64,000 nt of DNA from Symbiodinium natans (lineage: Eukaryota; Sar; Dinophyceae; Suessiales; Symbiodiniaceae), in the NCBI GenBank assembly GCA_905221605.1, contig CAJNDS010002553.1, forward strand, positions 49,553-113,552, read 5' to 3'. The notes beneath the pieces were generated by a model. The model had not been told where the DNA came from. It was given only the letters and a program-made list of their open reading frames with translations, and searched no databases. Positions within the stretch are counted from its first letter, which is position 1. Each line of letters begins with the position of its first letter. Below are positions 52,101-61,614 of this stretch, one piece after another. The translations under genes and the position numbers were made by a program.

Positions 52101-53977
52101 TCGGTTGCTCCAGTGCGCGCTGCATCGAACGTTGAAAGATGTTCTGCTGGTGGTAGGAGATGTCTTTTGAGTCTCTTGGATGTAGAGGCTGCATGATCGG
52201 CCAAAGAAAGATCAGCGCCTTCTCGCCCAGCCAGCATGGTGACAAAAATGGCCTGGACTGCATGTCCGAGCAGCCGCAGTTTTCTTGGTGTCCAGGACGC
52301 AGGTCCATTACCATGCGGTGGAGCCAGTTAGCCATCCTCACCCAAGGTCTGCGTTGCTGTTCCAGCAACATGCGTGCCCTGGCCTGCACGAACAGCACTT
52401 GCGCCCGATCCTGGTGAATCTCGTAGTTTTGGCCCAGAATACCAATCAACAAGTTCATGAGCAGCACTGCAACGCCCACGCCTGTGCAGAAGAAACAGAG
52501 CTGAAGGTACATGTACGTGAGAGTGCCAAGCTCTCGGGGATCAGGGTCGTTGGGCTCCCACGCACCAGTGCCATTCTCAGTGCCATTCTCCGCGTAGGTG
52601 TAGGTTGGGTCTTGGCCCTGGTATTCAAACATGTCGAAATCCCCGAAGATCGCAAGCCTGACTGTGTGGGTGAAGGCGGCATAGACTGGGAAAGGGTCGT
52701 CTCCTCGGGCATTGAGGATGACGTATGCATGGGTGGAAGCAGCAACACAAACGGAGGTGACAAAGAAGAAGGCCCCAGTGTCTCGGACTGCTGATAGGAT
52801 GGGCAGGAGATAGGGCCCCAGCCATCGCTCGCCTCGCAGGCTATACCCTAGCCGGAGCCAGTACATGGCACAAAACCATGGCAAGAAAAGCTGGTCCAAC
52901 TCCCGATCACCACAGCGATCCATCTGCACAAAGATGGCAGCATAGCCCGTGACAAGGAAAACCAAATCAGCAACCGTCTCCAGGCTTGGAGCAGGAGTGT
53001 CTACCTCACATTCCACCGGACGAAGCTTCCCTCCTATGTGCTCCTCCTTCTGACCTTCCTGGACTCCCTGCTGCCAGCCCATGTACTGGCTCACGCGAAA
53101 CCAAACGAAGGACCACACCTGCGCCAGCCATTCAATCGCCTCCTTCCCTTGGATGACCGTCACCGTCCACAGTGCAGGCCTCACAATAACCGTGTTCCGA
53201 AAAAGCCACAGCTTCCAGTAAAGAGGCTCGGGCAAAAGTATAGTAACTTTTTGAGGCGTAACTTAAGGACTACAAGGCCTAGGGGCCAGGCGCGGTTAGA
53301 AGATCTGGACTCAAGTCCTAAGGCGCCGGCTGTATCTCCATGTCTCCATAGCGACATCTCCAGGTGACCAAGCACAAGCAAGCCAAAGCCACCATGCACA
53401 GGAAGCTATCCAGGGCAGTGCCCGCTCGCAGCTGCAGCCACGCTGCAGCCGTGAGGGCTTCCACGGCATCCGTGGCCAGGGTCTCCTCATTGGCGGTCTC
53501 GGCTACTGCCGCCAGCACCATTGGTTCGCACGCCAACGGCGCAGGGATCCTCATCTTTCGCAATGACGTCTGAACCTCGGGGGCATAGAGCATGTTCTGG
53601 AACTTCAAGTTGAAAGAGTCGATGTCCGACCGCTCGGTCTCCTTGTCCGCGCTCTTGAGCAGCGACGTACGTTTGGACTTTTGTTGGGGGTCGTTCAGCT
53701 TCAGCAAGGCCTTTTGTGCCTCGGTTGTCGGCGCACTCTGCTCTAAGTGCTCGGATTGTGGCCTCAGGGCCATTACGGGTTCTTCTTCGTGGCCTTCCTG
53801 CAGAAACAGCATGTCACACCTCAAAGGCAGCTGAAGGCCGAGCCACCCGGCGAGCCTCGCAGTCGTAACTCCCGAGGATAGTGCGCATGCGCTCCCGCAA
53901 TCTCTCAGAGCGGCACTCTTCAACCTGGCGAACTCCGCAGGTGCTGCCAGGTGCTTCGGTTCACAGACAACGGACAT
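49128..53977 (-). CDS. TRP/polycystin-like cation channel (Ion_trans family)
   Basis: A membrane cation channel by topology; the ligand is unknown. ATG at 53975-53977. Exons: 53321-53977; 51939 to about 53258 (the main one); then three or four small ones, 51598-51679 (LRYFINLSIFGLFGDHFADE), 50530-50632, about 49874-49928 (VEEKMQSLEKQCKEQKD) and 49128-49256 (ending with TGA). Transmembrane segments are seen as FLCMVALACLCLVTW (first exon), LVFLVTGYAAIFV, LFLPWFCAMYWL, AFFFVTSVCVAAS and LCFFCTGVGVAVLLMNLLIG. A pore-like AIFGDF lies before the last, and NLLIGILGQNYE follows the S6 pattern. Two NGT glycosylation sequons lie in the pore loop. A further hydrophobic pair (VMFLFLLPASLVSLLSLLVF) and a coiled-coil tail follow. 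The 3' exons lie in telomeric introns. TRP versus PKD2 subfamily cannot be decided. Confidence 0.72.
49310..49470 (-). repeat. CCCTAAA array in channel intron
   Basis: About 20 units between the last two assigned exons. Confidence 0.94.
49608..49690. mobile_element. Short inverted-repeat element with GGTACCC ends
   Basis: CCGAAGATAGGGGTACCCC at the left and GGGTACCCCTGTTTTCGG at the right are imperfect inverted copies. Same end type as the insertion at 48554-48650 and blocks near 24475-24560 and 27195-27245. Confidence 0.65.
50088..50155. mobile_element. Family A palindromic element, partial copy 8
   Basis: The inner part and right end (AGAGAACATCCC) are present; the left end is diverged. 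Confidence 0.65.
50640..50720. repeat. CCC-AATAT minisatellite
   Basis: About eight copies of a 9-bp unit such as ATCCCGAAT/ATCCCTAAT, next to exon 50530-50632. Confidence 0.8.
50740..51230. other. Unique intronic sequence, no gene assigned
   Basis: Short frames on both strands overlap without a recognisable motif. None joins the channel exons. Confidence 0.4.
51236..51372. repeat. GATGATT heptamer array followed by (GAT)n
   Basis: About 15 perfect GATGATT units (51236-51343), then GAT trinucleotides. It lies inside the channel intron and is unrelated to the telomere unit despite the 7-bp period. Confidence 0.92.
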
Positions 53978-53983
53978 CTTCAA

Positions 53984-54560
53984 ATCACGAAGCCCTCCGC
54001 GCCCTCCCGCTTTTTAAAGCAGCTTTACGGCTGAGGGTTGAGGCTTCTTCTACACCTCTGAGGAGACCCCCCAGCGCTGCTTTGATTCTGACATCGTACA
54101 CTTCTCCTTTCCCCCCATCCTGCCGCGGTTCAGGAGGGCGCACCACTTGAGTTCGCCTGTGTTGGAGCGGTGACGCAGGCCCTTCCCCATTCCTCATCTT
54201 GCCCTCCCATCTTTCCCTCGGCGGCGCGCGGGCGCGCCTGCGCACGACACCTCGTCCAAGGACTGGCTACGTATTGTTCTCTGCCACCGTCTGCTCTGTC
54301 GCTTCAGTCCCTCCCTCTCTATCTCTCCCTCTCTCTCTCTCTCTCCCTCTCTCTCTCGCTCTCTCTCCCTCACCGTAATCCCTAGACCCGTCTTCGCTGC
54401 GCCTCCGGGGCCCTCCCGCGCCACACTCATGACGAAAGAACTCCTTCCTTGCTCCTCACATGCGCCTCATTCCTGGTGCGCTTTCGTTCTAAGGGCGTAT
54501 TGGGTTCTAGTCCTTCGAAAAACTGTCTTCCTCTTTTCCTTACTGCGCGTCACACACACA
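53984..54560. other. Intergenic region between two minus-strand genes
   Basis: Contains a (CT)n low-complexity tract (about 54318-54370) and a (CA)n run (54550-54570). It would be the 5' flank of the channel gene and 3' flank of the next gene. No regulatory element could be assigned. Confidence 0.5.
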
Positions 54561-54589
54561 CACACACACACCAGCAACAGAGGGAGCTT

Positions 54590-57387
54590 TGCTGGCCTCT
54601 TTCAGCAGACCACCAACCATCACGGTGAAGTGAGCCCCCTCACCGCGCAGCAGAGCGACGAGCAGGCGCTTGATTCGCTTCTCGCGTGCTGTGGCCTGAT
54701 GCTTGGAACATCCATTGCTACGCGGAAGGGAAGGGAAGGGAAGAGCCCCCTTAACCCTAAACCCCGAGCTCCTCTGCCACTGGCTCCAAGTCCACCTCAG
54801 GGTCGATGTCCACCTCGCGGTTGAACAAACTTCCCTTACCAGAGGTGTCCTCGATGTAGTACCGCCCGGCAGCAACCTCCGTCCCACGCCTCACTTTGAC
54901 TTCGGAGCTGCCGCCGAGGTTGAGTCTCTCCGCTGCCTCGTCGGTAAGACATCGTCCCTCCACGTCCACATCTTGGAGCCACGTCTCATATGCCGCTGCC
55001 AGAACTTCGGACGATACTTCAGCGTTCTTAGCCGCTGTGGCTTTGGCCTGCGAGTCCGCGTGGGGAGCCACGGCTTCTGCTGTTGTTGCGACGTCAGCGT
55101 CGGAAGCCGCGGTGCCTTTGGCTCCGCCACTGTCGACGGACACGATTTGCACTCTCACCATTTTCATGTCTTTGGCCTGTTGCGCTTTCGCTTCTGTGGG
55201 CTGCGGATCCGTGCGGGAATCCGCGTTACCGTGAGCCGAGCCATCGGCTCCTGCTTCCGCCGTCGGCCCGCTCTCATCTTTGCCCGGCAGATCCGCCGTG
55301 TGGGAAGCCGTGTCTGCCTCCGCTGCCGGCCCCTTCGCAGCTTTGTCCTGCGGATCCGTGTGGGAAGCCACGTTGCTGCGATCCCAGCCGGCGGATGCTG
55401 CTTCGGTGTCTTCGGCCCGCAGATCCTCCGAGGCCTCAGTCAAGAGCGTGTCGGCCTTGCTTTTGGAGCTGCGGGCCTCCTGACATTTGTCCTTGGATAG
55501 CTCGGCGAGTTTTGGGGGTTTTGGGGCTTTTTGGGCTTTTGGGCTTTTGGGCTTTTGGGCTTTTGGGCGTTAGGGTTTAGGGTTTAGGGTTTCGGGTTTA
55601 GGGTTTAGGGTTGAGGGTTTAGGGTTGAGGGTTTAGGGTTTAGGGTTTAGGATTGATTTTTGTTTTTTTTCTTGGGGGGGGGTTTAGACTTGCAGGTTAC
55701 ATGCTTTGGCTTCGAGGGCTTGTAGAGGTTCAGAGTTTCTAGGTTTAGGGTTTAGGAGCCTAGGGCTCTTCAAAAGCCCCCCAAGGAAATACAGAACCTC
55801 GTAACCTCTAAACCCCTAGATCTCCAAACCCCGTAACCTCTAAACCCTATTTAAACCCTCTCTACATACATGCTTGAAGTGCTTAAAAGACGAAGCAACC
55901 TTAAGAACCCCAACGAGCCCCGCGAAGCCGTTGCAAGCCTCCTGGGAACTCCCAAGCACCCTAAACCCTAAACCCTAAACCCTAAACCCTAAACCCACCG
56001 CCGCTCCCGAGCATGCATGCCAGGCATCCTCTTTCACGATCGCTGTGCCTCGTCCCTGCACGGTCAACACCGACGACTTAGAGGGGTCTAGGGTTTAGGG
56101 TTTAGGGCTTAGGGTTTGGGGTTTGGGGTTTAGGGTTTAGGGTAGGGTCTAGGGTTTAGGGTTTGGGGTTAGCCCTTGTTGAATCCTGAGATCCTCAAAC
56201 CCCCAGATCCTAACCCGCCAAAAACTTCAACTCCACATCTCCGCAGTCCGGATAAACAACCCTCCTAAGATACACACACCATGAGAGCTCTGATGATCAA
56301 CTAAGAGCCTCCAACGCCAAGTCTTCGAACCCTTGCCCCCCGGAGCATTACAACGCCGAAGCTCAGGTCATGCTGCGACTCTGAGGGTTTCGGGTTTAGG
56401 GTATAGGGTTTAGGGTTTAGGGTTTCGGGTTTAGGGTTTGGGGCTTAGGGCTCAGGGTTTAGGGCCCCTTTACAGGGGCTTCTTTCTATTTGCGGATAGA
56501 CAGGGGGCACCCCCTTTTTTGGGAAACACCCCTAATATGGTGCATTGTGAACATCAGCAAAGAAACAGGGGATGTAGTGTCCAGGATTTGGGGGGCACTA
56601 AGCTGCCTTCACTTCTTCATGCAAAAACACACCTTGGTGCACTTCCTCACTGCCTGAAACATGCACCAAGCGCTAACCCTTAAACCCCAAAACCGTCGGA
56701 AGGGTTGAGGGTTCAGGGTTCAGGGTTCAGGGTTTAGGGTTCAGGGTTCAGGGTTCAGGGTTCAGGGTTCAGGGTTCAGGGTTCAGGGTTGAGGGTTGAG
56801 GGTTTAGGGTTTAGGGTTTAGGGTTTAGGGTTGAGGGTTGAGGGTTTAGGGTTTAGGGTTTAGGCTTGGGGTTGAGGGTTCGAGGGGGTTTGTGTAGGGA
56901 TGCAGGGGGGGCTGCCGGGTGCGGGATATGGGGGGCAGTCCAGGAAGCTGCCTGCGCTTCTTCTTGCAAAAAACACGCTCTGATGGGCGTCCTCACTGCC
57001 TGAAACATGCACCAACCCCTAAAACTTAAAGACAAAACCCTCAGAAGGGTTGAGGATTTAGGGTTCAGTGTTCAGGGTTCAGGGTTCAGTGTTTAGGGTT
57101 AGGGTTAGGGTTAGGGTTTAGGGTTTAGGGTTTAGGGCTTAGGGCTTAGGGCTTAGGGCTTAGGGTTTAGGGTTTAGGGTTTAGGGTTTAGGGTTTAGGG
57201 TTGAGGGTTTCGGGCTTAGGGCTTAGGGCTTAGGGCTTAGGGCTTAGGGTTTAGGGCTGGCCTTAGGCGCAGTCTTCCTACTCTTCTTCGGCGGCTTGGA
57301 CGGCGAAGGCTCTTTGCTGGTCTCGGGCTCCGTCTCCGCCAGCCGAGGAACCAGCACATCTGAGATTGAGATGGGCACATCGCCATC
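54590..57387 (-). CDS. Unknown Ala/Asp/Lys-rich protein (reconstructed, 4 exons)
   Basis: Not recognised. Candidate exons: 57262-57387 (VPISISDVLVPRLAETEPE, then SKPPKKSRKTAPK), about 56000-56085 (SSVLTVQGRGTAIVKEDAWH), about 54772-55509 and about 54590-54695 (ATAREKRIKRLLVALLRGEG). The large exon is low-complexity, with four loose repeats of the kind NVASHTDPQDKAAKGPAAEA and NADSRTDPQPTEAKA, then a less repetitive C-part (ETWLQDVDVEGRCLTDEAAE; GRYYIEDTSGKGSLFNREVD). The basic N-terminal part and acidic middle suggest a disordered, possibly nuclear protein, but this is inference. The opposite strand is also open over much of the large exon; the minus frame is preferred because it is open with low-complexity charged repeats and links in frame to the neighbours. 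Confidence 0.5.
55530..55665 (+). repeat. TTTTGGGC octamers and TTTAGGG/TTGAGGG array
   Basis: Five TTTTGGGC units followed by telomeric heptamers, directly upstream (sense) of the large exon of the unknown protein. Confidence 0.88.
56700..56870 (+). repeat. TTCAGGG variant block with TTTAGGG and TTGAGGG
   Basis: About 10 TTCAGGG units, then mixed units. A sister copy of the flanking unique sequence (AAACACxCCTTGGTG..CCTGAAACATGCACCAA) occurs at about 56625-56670 and 56965-57015, so a segment with its telomeric tail was duplicated. Confidence 0.88.
57055..57265 (+). repeat. TTCAGGG, TTAGGG, TTTAGGG and CTTAGGG blocks
   Basis: Successive homogeneous variant blocks, including three TTAGGG hexamers, ending beside exon 57262-57387. 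Confidence 0.9.
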
Positions 57388-57479
57388 CTTTGAGTTTGGG
57401 GTTTAGGGTTTAGGGTTTGGGGTTTGGGGTTTGGGGTTTAGGGTTTAGGGCTTAGGGTTTAGGGTTTAGGCGTGCCACT

Positions 57480-58250
57480 GCTGCCGTCGATAAGAACCCT
57501 CATGAGCCCTGATTCCTGAACAAGAACCTCAGAGCGTATCACCGCAGGAGGCGTAAGAAGGCGTGGAAATTATAACATGCCGCATATACCGTGCGCAGCC
57601 TCATATCCCGAACAGCGATGTGCAGCCTTCTGAACATCTGCTCTGTTCAAAGAACGCAAGCGTATAAGCGAAAGCACCTGTGCATAAATGTACTGGGCCG
57701 CTGAAAAACACTGCGCAGCACCTTCTGTCCATGATGCTGAGCGTACAACATTCGAAATCAGATCATACAAAGCAATACAACCCAACCCATGCAAGCCAGC
57801 CGTCAGACTGCTTGGAATGAAGCGCGTTCGGATCAAGCTATAATTTACATCCAATCTTTTATTCTTGGCGCTTGGCAAGCACTGCGAAAATGGACTGCTC
57901 CAACAACCGCGTGCTCATTCGCCCGGAGCCCCCATATCCCAAGGGCACTAATTCAGCGAAAGTGCCTGTGCATCATCCGATGGCTGGACCATTGTACCGC
58001 AAGGCCCGCAAGGCTACATCACTGAAGCCAAACAAAAATGCTTCGGGAGCGGACATCTGCCTGGTTCCGGGATCAGGGTTTGAATTATCAGGCTTGGGGC
58101 CTCCTTGTTAAGCGTGTTCCCATCACCCGGTACTCCGTACCAAACACATCCACGAGCCAAGCCTGAGACCCTTGAAGCTAGGAGAAGCCCTAAAAGAGGG
58201 GCCGCCTGAAAAATTAGACTTTAGGGTTTTGGGGATACTATAGTATACTT
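57480..58250. other. Unique stretch without a supported gene
   Basis: A minus-strand frame at about 57570-57830 (contains SLTAGLHGLGCIALYDLISN) has protein-like composition but no motif and no visible neighbours to splice to. 58200-58300 resembles the small element at 37355. Confidence 0.4.
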
Positions 58251-58611
58251 ATGTAGGGACCAGAAGGGGATACTACTTGTAATGCAGTTATTTCGACCCA
58301 GTATGTTAACTTCAAATGTGCAGTGAGACCACCTGGGGGAGTGGGGTCGAGGTGAGGCTTGCTTATTTGACTCACCTTACCTAAACCTCCACAAGAGTGC
58401 TGACCAACCATTTGAAAAAGACTTTGCTGCTTTGAACCATGCGAACTCCAACAAAGGAAGGCTGAGAGGAGCCTCCCTGCAACTGAACAGCGCTCCCAAG
58501 AAACGGCTTTTTCGAGCCGCAAAGCAGACGTTCCACGCAAGAGCGGCGACCACAGAGAGTTTAAAAAAAATATATTTCGAAGATTCCCACTCTGTCTTGG
58601 TAGAGATTCTC

Positions 58612-58810
58612 TGGGTTTGGGCACTCCAGGGACACTCTGGGCTGGGCACTTCAGAGACACTCTGGGGCCAGGCACTTGGGAACATTCTGGGGTTGAGTAC
58701 TCCAGGCAGACTCTAGGGTTGGACATTCCAGAAAGACTTTGGGTTGAGCGCTCCGGGACACTCTGGGGTTGGGCACTCCAGGAAAACTCTGGAGTTGGAC
58801 ACTCTGGGGG
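58612..58810. repeat. 26-bp minisatellite, about 8 copies
   Basis: Units of the form CACTCTGGGGTTGGGCACTC followed by CAGGAA, each 24-27 bp and diverged. Frames crossing it give repeated GTLWGW-like or PECP-like peptides and are not supported as genes. Confidence 0.88.
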
Positions 58811-59157
58811 ATGAGCGAAGGACCGGGTAAGAAGAAGAGTTCCGGGCAAGGAGAAAAGTTAAATTTAAAATCTAACAACCCCACACCGAGGGTGGGAAAT
58901 AATATAACTCCAGTACAAAGAGCAGCTGCTAGAGATTCACCAAAAGTTCTTTACCGCCACGCAGGCCATGCAAAACAAGGTTCACAAAAAAACAATTGCG
59001 AAAACACGCGCAGATCAAAAAAAAACAATGAACTTGATAATTAGTCCCCAAGCCAGGCTGTTAGTCCTCCAACCGCAACAACAACACAAGTCCAGGATGC
59101 AGTGTTCCGCGCGCGTAAGAACACCCTTTCTTGTTCTTGTTTAATGCTGTTACTGGT

Positions 59158-59265
59158 TATAGTTATGATAATGATGATGATGATGATGAGGATGGTGATA
59201 ATAATGATGATAATAAATAGGAGGAAGAAGAGGACGACGACGATGAGAAGGAGAAGGATGGTGAT
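59158..59265. repeat. GAT/GATAAT microsatellite and GAGGAAGAA tract
   Basis: Impure trinucleotide repeat followed about 80 bp later by the dispersed repeat tail shared with 47758-47860. Confidence 0.85.
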
Positions 59266-59334
59266 GTGTAGAAGATGCAGTTGCCTGGTTGCTAGTTGCA
59301 CTTAGAGCATTTAAGGTAATTTATTGGCATGCCT

Positions 59335-59470
59335 AGGTCTGGTGGGAAGGGAAGGAGCCCACGGTGAAGCTGCTCCCGCGCACGCAACCCAGCATTGGTT
59401 GCTCTTCGCATTCCATCTTGAGCACTCTGCCTGTCTTCTGTCACCAAAGCTAAAGATAGAAAAAGAGCTT
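59335..59470. repeat. Dispersed repeat tail, second locus
   Basis: Diverged copy of 47758-47860: GGTGAAGNTGC, GCATTCCATCTTGAGCACTC and TCTGTCACCAAA in the same order. Confidence 0.65.
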
Positions 59471-59754
59471 GCTCTGAAGTTATGCACAAGAAGTGCTGCC
59501 AGCAGCATTCAAGACCTTTGTTTGCAAGTCCACTTTGACCAATCGTAAGTCCACCATCAGTTGGACTTTTTTTTTTTGGACTGGCGCCTCTTTACTACAT
59601 CAGTAGCACAGTAGGCCGGTCTTGTTGGGCTCGACGTAAAGGGTGAAACAAAGTCAGCGCACACGATCCGCCAGACACAACAAGCAACCACCAAGCAAAC
59701 AGACACCGAAGAAACAAAGCGAGCAATCGCGCTGAACTACTAGATACCCCACGG

Positions 59755-61345
59755 ACTCAGTACTCGAGGTCGTCAATGAAGTCCCGGTTCACAAGGAAGC
59801 ACAGAGCTTGTGGGGGAATCGCAAATTGCGACATTGCCAGATTCTCAAAACCACCATCATGTAGCCACTGGTGCGACAGCGGTTATTCAAACCGAGGTCA
59901 TCAGAAGAGGTTCGGATCACGTACTCGTTGTCAAGGACAGACAACCGACACTCAATGGCGAAAGGATGTTGCAAGTCAGACTCCCTAGGGGGGATGAAAG
60001 ATGTGCATATGCCCCATGGTGGTCAGCCAGTGGGGACTTAACAGCAAGAACAATCAAGGCAAGACCGGCCCAGGGCACTCCATGGTGGTCAGCCAGTGGA
60101 GTAGCTCCGAGCTCTGGGTGCTCCATTCACCTTGGCGTACAAGTGCCCACCCAGAGAGGTGTCCGCGCCCGGCACAGGGGGCATATGCCCCATGGAGGTC
60201 AGCCAGTGGGGACTTAACAGCAAGAACAATCAAAGCAGGACCGGCCCAGGGCACTCCATGGTGGTCAGCCAGTGGAGTAGCTCCGAGCACAGGGTTCTCC
60301 AGTCAACCTGGCGTACAAGTGCCCACCCAGAGAGGTGCCCGCGCACGGCCAGAGGGGGGGCGAGAGTAGCTGCAGCTACCGATTCCACGGGGAGAGTCCA
60401 CAGCGAGTTACCAAACCCTTAACGCCACAAGGTTCGTAATGACAACGAGGAACCTCCAAGTCCAGGCATCTCACACAAGGCCACGCAACCTTGGCGCTGG
60501 CCTGCGCATCGGCACGCATCAGGTCCCTCCAAACCCAAACCCGCGGGGTACGTCGGTAAGGAGATGGGAGGGCTCACATCACATTGGTGCCGAAGTGCAA
60601 GGATCTCCACGGTATTGCTACTTTGGTCCAATCAGAGCCTTCAGGTAACATCCACGCGGGCGGGGAGCCCACTTGCCCTGCCGCAGGCCAAGCTCAGACG
60701 AGGGTGACCCTCAAGAGTCTCAAGAGGGCCAGGTTGTTCTACAAGTGGGGAATGGCTCCCTGCCAAGTCAGCGGGTGCATAATCTCCACGTAGAAGTGTC
60801 CACAGCCAGCGCGTCGAACTGCTAGGTCACCCTGTGCACTCAGTACTCGAAATCGTCGAAGAGGCCGGGAGCACACATGTAGCACCGAGTGCGCAGGTGC
60901 GTCGCAAGATGCGACGTTGCCAGATTCACAAAACCACCATCATGCAGCCACCGATGCGAATACATTCAGCACCAGCCAAGGCCGTTCACGAGAAGGTTCA
61001 CAAGCCCGCCATCACAGGTGGGGCATAGTCGTGCCTTGGCACGGGACGTTGCAGGTGTCAACCTTCTTGATCCGAAGTATAAAGTTGCCCCATGGTGGTC
61101 AGCCAGTGGGGACTTAACGGCAAGAACAAAGGGTAGGACCAGCCCAGAGCACTCCATGGTGGTCAGCCAGTGGAGCCTCTCCGAGCACAAGGCGCAACGT
61201 TCTTTTGACTCACAAGAGTCTCGTCCGACGGCCAAAGCAGGCTTGACTGCTTCGTTCCAATCAGAGCCATCAGGTAAACCCAAGCAGGCGGGGACCCCAC
61301 CTGCCCCGCAGGAAGCGGGAGAGTCCCCCAGTCGAAACTTCGCAC
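59755..61345. repeat. Complex repeat region with six copies of a 20-bp box
   Basis: CCATGGTGGTCAGCCAGTGG, allowing one change, occurs at about 60018, 60081, 60190, 60257, 61091 and 61153, in pairs about 65 bp apart. 60008-60183 and 60184-60360 are tandem copies of about 176 bp. ACTCAGTACTCGANNTCGTC (59756 and 60838) and TTCNCAAAACCACCATCATG (59848 and 60925) show a longer duplication of about 1.08 kb. No gene is supported. Confidence 0.8.
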
Positions 61346-61614
61346 TCAAGGCCAAGCAACTATCTCCTTGGCCGGTGAGGGTTGAGGGTTCAATTGAGGG
61401 CTGGATGCCTCAACCATGTCAGTGATGCCTTCCTGAGGGGAAGGCGGTGGACTACCTCGGATCTACAGAGTTGACCTGAGCCAGCACTGCACAGCACCCA
61501 TGAAAAAGTCCCGCCAACACACTCCCTAGAATGCAAAACCGCGAAAGCAGTGTGAAACTGGAGAACGAGACCCTCATGCTTCCAAGGCCAAGCATTAGTG
61601 AAGGGGCGGGGTCC

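Noticed and set aside
52160-53367. Plus-strand frames opposite the channel gene
   Set aside because: Antisense shadows without hydrophobic periodicity or motifs.
54703-55500. 265-codon plus-strand frame
   Set aside because: Cys/Arg-rich reading opposite the charged-protein exon. The minus frame continues upstream and joins neighbouring exons; the plus frame includes telomeric sequence.
62-57265. CRISPR array
   Set aside because: Heptamer repeats are contiguous with no spacers, and the gene context is eukaryotic.
58238-58884. Minus-strand frames with repeated PECP/SAQP motifs
   Set aside because: Translation of the 26-bp minisatellite.
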